Shown piece after piece: positions 33,684 to 36,440 of a stretch of DNA of 36,440 nt (its first letter is position 1; every line of letters begins with the position of its first letter). The notes beneath the pieces were generated by a model. It was not told the origin of the DNA and made no database searches. It was given only the letters and a program-made list of their open reading frames with translations. The DNA comes from Actinomadura roseirufa (GTDB lineage Bacteria; Actinomycetota; Actinomycetes; Streptosporangiales; Streptosporangiaceae), in assembly GCF_900659635.1 (NCBI RefSeq), contig NZ_CAACVB010000058.1, forward strand, positions 1-36,440, in the 5' to 3' direction. Both the position numbers and the translations under genes were made by a program.

Positions 33684-34322
33684 CTACCAGCGGTCGAAGT
33701 GCAGAACCTCGTCCAAGGGGACGCGGGGAGCGGGACGGAAGGTCTCGCCGGTGTAGTAGGCGGTGGGGATGAGCGCGGCCTGCCGGACCTCGCCGGGAAG
33801 CCCGAGCAGCTCGGCGACCTCCCGCTCGTGGACCAGGTGCAGGGTCGTCCACGCGGTGCCGAGCCCGCGGGCCCGCGCGGCGAGGGCGTAGTTCCACACG
33901 GCCGGCAGGAGCGATCCCCACAGGCCCGCCTGGTTGCCCTCGGGAAGGTCGCCCGTGGACAGCCGCAGGCAGGGGATCATCAGGACGGGCACCTCGCCCA
34001 TCCGCTCGGCCAGATGGGTCGCGCTGGCCGTGACGCGCTTCTGGTGCTCGGTGCTGTCCGGGGCGCCGGACGCCCCGGCGCCCGTGGCCGTGTAGGCCCG
34101 GAAGGCGCGGTAGTAGTAGCTCCCGATCGCCTTGCGGGTCTCAGGGTCGGTGACGACGATCCACTGCCACGCCTGCCGGTTGCCGCCGTTCGGTGCCTGC
34201 ACGGCGACCTCCAGGCACTCGCGGATCAGCTCCATGGGGACCGGGCGGGTGAGGTCCAGGCGCCGGCGCACCGCGCGCGTCGTGGTCAGCAGTTCGTCCG
34301 GGCCGAGCGGAAGAGTCGTCAT
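33684..34322 (-). CDS. Nitroreductase-family FMN oxidoreductase
   Basis: A 212-residue protein with the nitroreductase fold: TTTRAVRRRLDLTRPV at the N-terminus (FMN phosphate contact), APNGGNRQAWQWIVV (the usual AP.GGN.Q.W loop), LLPAVWNYALAARARGLGTAWTT and ELLGLPGEVRQAALIPTAYYTGETF. Such FMN enzymes reduce nitro groups or quinones and in RiPP pathways can oxidise or reduce modified residues. It starts 12 nt after the radical SAM maturase stop on the same strand, so it is probably in the same operon; whether it acts on the peptide is unknown. Confidence 0.9.
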   Translation of the reverse strand: MTTLPLGPDELLTTTRAVRRRLDLTRPVPMELIRECLEVAVQAPNGGNRQAWQWIVVTDPETRKAIGSYYYRAFRAYTATGAGASGAPDSTEHQKRVTASATHLAERMGEVPVLMIPCLRLSTGDLPEGNQAGLWGSLLPAVWNYALAARARGLGTAWTTLHLVHEREVAELLGLPGEVRQAALIPTAYYTGETFRPAPRVPLDEVLHFDRW

Positions 34323-34334
34323 GGACCCATGCTT

Positions 34335-35567
34335 TCATCCGCTTTCCCGACGAAGAAATGCCAGGTCAGGGGCCACTCGGGCGTGGATTCCGTCGATCAG
34401 GGCGAGGAGGTCGGGGCAGTAGACCGACGGGTTGAGGTAGCCGGTGCCCGAGCGGTACCGGTGCGCGTACAGGCCGCCGCCGCAGACGCGCGCCCACCGG
34501 CAGGCGCGGCAGCGGTCGCACAGCCCGTCCACGCCGAGCTGCCGGGCCACCGTCATCGGCATCGCCAGGACCGCGTCGAAGGAGTCGCGGGCGACGTGCA
34601 GGCCGGTCGCGGGCGCGGTCGCCGACACCGCCTTCAGCAGGTCCGAGTGCTCGATCGAGCCGTCGGTCTCCACCACCGCGACGCCGATCGGCGCAACGCC
34701 CAGCAGCTCGCTGGACGCCCGGCCGCCGAGCAGGAGCTGGAGGATCTCGGCGAACAGCCGGATCTCGACGCCGCCCGCCGGGTACCACGCGTCGAAGATC
34801 CGCAGCAGCCAGCCGGCGTACGGAGTGCCCGCCGCGGCCGGGTCGCGGCCGGGCGGCGGCGCGTCCCAGGTGCCGTGCGGGAGCAGGAAGTCCATCCGCG
34901 GCGGCGCGAAGGCCAGCAGCGCCTCGTAGGTCGCGACGGGGTCGTTGCGCAGGTCGATCGTGCACAGCAGCCCCGCGAACAGGTGCCGGAACCGGGGCGC
35001 GGTCAGCCGCCCGAGGCCCGCGGCGACCCGGGCGTGGCTGCCCCGGCCGCCCGCCAGGCGGCGGTGCCGGTCCTGCGCGGCGGCGTCCCCGTCGAGGCTG
35101 ACCCCGACCCGCACGTCCAGGCCGGCGAGCGCCGCGAGCCGCTCCTCGTCCAGCCGGGTCCCGTTGGTCTGCACCGCGACCTCGACGGCCGCGCCGCCCG
35201 CCGCCGCGCGGACGGCCCGCACCGCGCGCGCGAGCAGCGCGGTGTCGGCCAGCAGCGGCTCGCCGCCGTGCAGCACCAGCCGCACCGCGTCCAGGCCGTG
35301 CGCGCGGACGTGCTCGCCGATCCGCGCGGCCGCCGCGTCCACGACCTCGCGCGGCATCTGCGCCGGGCGGTCCCGCCAGCCCTGGTCTGCCATCGCGAAG
35401 ACGTAGCAGTAGTCGCACGCCAGGTCGCAGCGGGCGTGCACCTTCAGCACGAACTCGCGGAACGGGCTGGGCCGCCAGCCCGCCGCCCGCAGCGCGGGCA
35501 CGTCCAGGGACGCGGGCCACTCGGCGTCCGGCCCGCCCCGTCCCACCCCGGTCGTCATGGTCGTCAC
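34335..35567 (-). CDS. fxsB: FxsB-like radical SAM/SPASM peptide maturase
   Basis: A ~410-residue enzyme. FREFVLKVHARCDLACDYCYVF holds the CxxxCxxC cluster site (Cys47, Cys51, Cys54) for the SAM-binding [4Fe-4S]. LHGGEPLL and VAVQTNGTRLD are core radical SAM strands, and VGVSLDGD follows. The C-terminal SPASM part (GLCDRCRACRWARVCGGGLYAHRY ... GYLNPSVYC) binds auxiliary clusters. FxsB enzymes form cyclophane crosslinks on precursor peptides ending FxSxx. GTG at 35567 overlaps the stop of the HExxH gene (GTGA); ATG at 35558 is an alternative. No FxSxx precursor is visible in this window. Confidence 0.9.
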   Translation of the reverse strand: MTTMTTGVGRGGPDAEWPASLDVPALRAAGWRPSPFREFVLKVHARCDLACDYCYVFAMADQGWRDRPAQMPREVVDAAAARIGEHVRAHGLDAVRLVLHGGEPLLADTALLARAVRAVRAAAGGAAVEVAVQTNGTRLDEERLAALAGLDVRVGVSLDGDAAAQDRHRRLAGGRGSHARVAAGLGRLTAPRFRHLFAGLLCTIDLRNDPVATYEALLAFAPPRMDFLLPHGTWDAPPPGRDPAAAGTPYAGWLLRIFDAWYPAGGVEIRLFAEILQLLLGGRASSELLGVAPIGVAVVETDGSIEHSDLLKAVSATAPATGLHVARDSFDAVLAMPMTVARQLGVDGLCDRCRACRWARVCGGGLYAHRYRSGTGYLNPSVYCPDLLALIDGIHARVAPDLAFLRRESG

Positions 35568-36440
35568 GCGCCGACCGGGAGCGCGCCGTTGGCCCGCGCC
35601 CACGCCGCGCGGTGCTCGGCCAGCGCGTGGGCGGCGGCCCGTTCGGCGGCCTCCGGCACCGGCTCGGCCGACCAGGAGTCCAGGGTGCCGCGCATGCCGC
35701 GGGCGAACCGGGCCCCGAGCGGCGGCAGCGCGGGCTCCTCGAGCAGTTGGTCCAGCCCGGTGCGCACGGCGGAGCGCCACCGGGCGAACTCCACGTGCGC
35801 GAGGAACGCCCGCTCGCCGCGCTCGTGCCGGCGCTGGCCGCGCCAGAACCCGGCGACGCCGAGGAAGGCGTAGGTGCCGTGCAGCAGCCCGGCCAGCGGA
35901 CGGGGGTCGGGGCGCCAGGGCGCGTAGTAGCGGCGGCCGCCGCCGGTGTCGGGCAGCAGCGGCAGCGCGTCCATCAGCGCGGTCAGCTTGGCGTGCTGGA
36001 CCTCGTGCGCGAGCGTCACCGCGAGCTGCCGGGCGTCCATCGGCACCGAGAACGCGACGCAGCCGAACGCCTCGCGGGCGGTCGCGCTGGTGTGCCCGGC
36101 CGGGTCGGCGGACAGCGGCGTCACCGTGGTGAGCAGGGCACCGATCTCGCCCGCGATGGCCGGATGGTGGCGGGCCAGCAGCCGCCAGGCGGCGCCGAGC
36201 GAGCCGCGCAGCCCCTCCAGGGCGCCCGCGCCGAGCCGGGACGCGACCGGCAGGCCCGGCGGGAAGCGGTACGGGTCGACGTCGTCGACGAGCAGGCCGA
36301 GCGTCCGCCCGCCCGCGTCGGCCGACACCCGGCGCAGCCCCAGCCAGCCGGGGCCGTCCCGGTCCGCCGGCGACGGGATCGCGACGGTCCGCCCGCCCGC
36401 GCTCACCCGCGCGGCGGGCCCGGTTCCGGAGGGCCCGGTT
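35564..36440 (-). CDS. HExxH-motif protein of FxsB-type RiPP system (partial, N-terminus outside)
   Basis: The frame is open to the right edge, so only the C-terminal ~291 residues are seen. The metal-binding motif is LAHEVQHAKL (HEVQH, 35993-36007), followed by YAPWRPDPRPLAGLLHGTYAFLGVAGFWR and GERAFLAHVEFARWR, typical of HExxH proteins encoded beside fxsB. Relatives are proposed peptide-modifying oxygenases or metallopeptidase-like proteins. The GTG at 36406 could start a shorter protein, but similar proteins are usually longer, so the true start is probably outside. Translation is coupled to fxsB. Confidence 0.82.
   Translation of the reverse strand, partial: TGPSGTGPAARVSAGGRTVAIPSPADRDGPGWLGLRRVSADAGGRTLGLLVDDVDPYRFPPGLPVASRLGAGALEGLRGSLGAAWRLLARHHPAIAGEIGALLTTVTPLSADPAGHTSATAREAFGCVAFSVPMDARQLAVTLAHEVQHAKLTALMDALPLLPDTGGGRRYYAPWRPDPRPLAGLLHGTYAFLGVAGFWRGQRRHERGERAFLAHVEFARWRSAVRTGLDQLLEEPALPPLGARFARGMRGTLDSWSAEPVPEAAERAAAHALAEHRAAWARANGALPVGA

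Overview
The window is high-GC, densely coded DNA with GTG/TTG starts and Shine-Dalgarno sites. It carries actinomycete hallmarks: SARP and LAL regulators, a type I PKS, a SpoIIE-type phosphatase, CBM2/FnIII chitinases and an FxsB-type peptide maturase. It most resembles a filamentous actinomycete chromosome, perhaps Actinomadura or another Thermomonosporaceae/Streptosporangiales member. That genus-level guess is inference.

Region 1 (1-6170, minus strand) is the edge of a type I polyketide cluster. It holds the start of a PKS whose first ketosynthase has Gln in place of the active-site Cys (a KSQ loading module). Upstream lie a large LAL-type LuxR ATPase regulator and a SARP regulator. A small tRNA with anticodon TAA but a short variable loop sits between the PKS and the LAL gene. 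Pairs of TAGGGG motifs spaced 22 bp (twice) or 55 bp (once) lie in the three gaps upstream of PKS, LAL and SARP.

Region 2 (6464-14231) is mixed housekeeping and signalling: an SRPBCC protein coupled to a Nudix hydrolase, an NmrA-like NAD(P)-binding protein, a multi-sensor PP2C phosphatase (GAF-PAS-GAF-SpoIIE), a coupled pair of small membrane proteins, a secreted SH3-like protein, a helical protein of unknown function, an HtrA-like lipoprotein protease and a CsbD-like protein.

Region 3 (14539-16222 and 25984-33537) is chitin degradation. It has four secreted multidomain GH18 chitinases, one AA10 lytic polysaccharide monooxygenase with a CBM5/12 domain, and a DUF305 lipoprotein-like protein. 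The two chitinases that begin transcription units, 11 kb apart, share an upstream TAGGAAAC element and an identical 17-bp leader sequence.

Region 4 (17091-24636), inserted between the chitinase loci, is the most unusual part. A tight minus-strand operon encodes an atypical cytochrome P450, a cyclooxygenase-like heme dioxygenase with a long repetitive N-terminus, and a protein joining an alpha/beta hydrolase to an acetoacetate-decarboxylase-like domain. A fatty acid desaturase gene, divergently transcribed, is broken by one in-frame TAG. Together these suggest a bacterial oxylipin pathway: lipid release, desaturation, dioxygenation and hydroperoxide rearrangement. Two different short-repeat arrays (about 20 bp and 17 bp) lie on either side of the small gene downstream of the operon.

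Region 5 (33684-36440, minus strand) is part of an FxSxx-type RiPP system: an HExxH protein (truncated by the window edge), an FxsB-like radical SAM/SPASM maturase and a nitroreductase in one apparent operon. The precursor peptide is not in the window.
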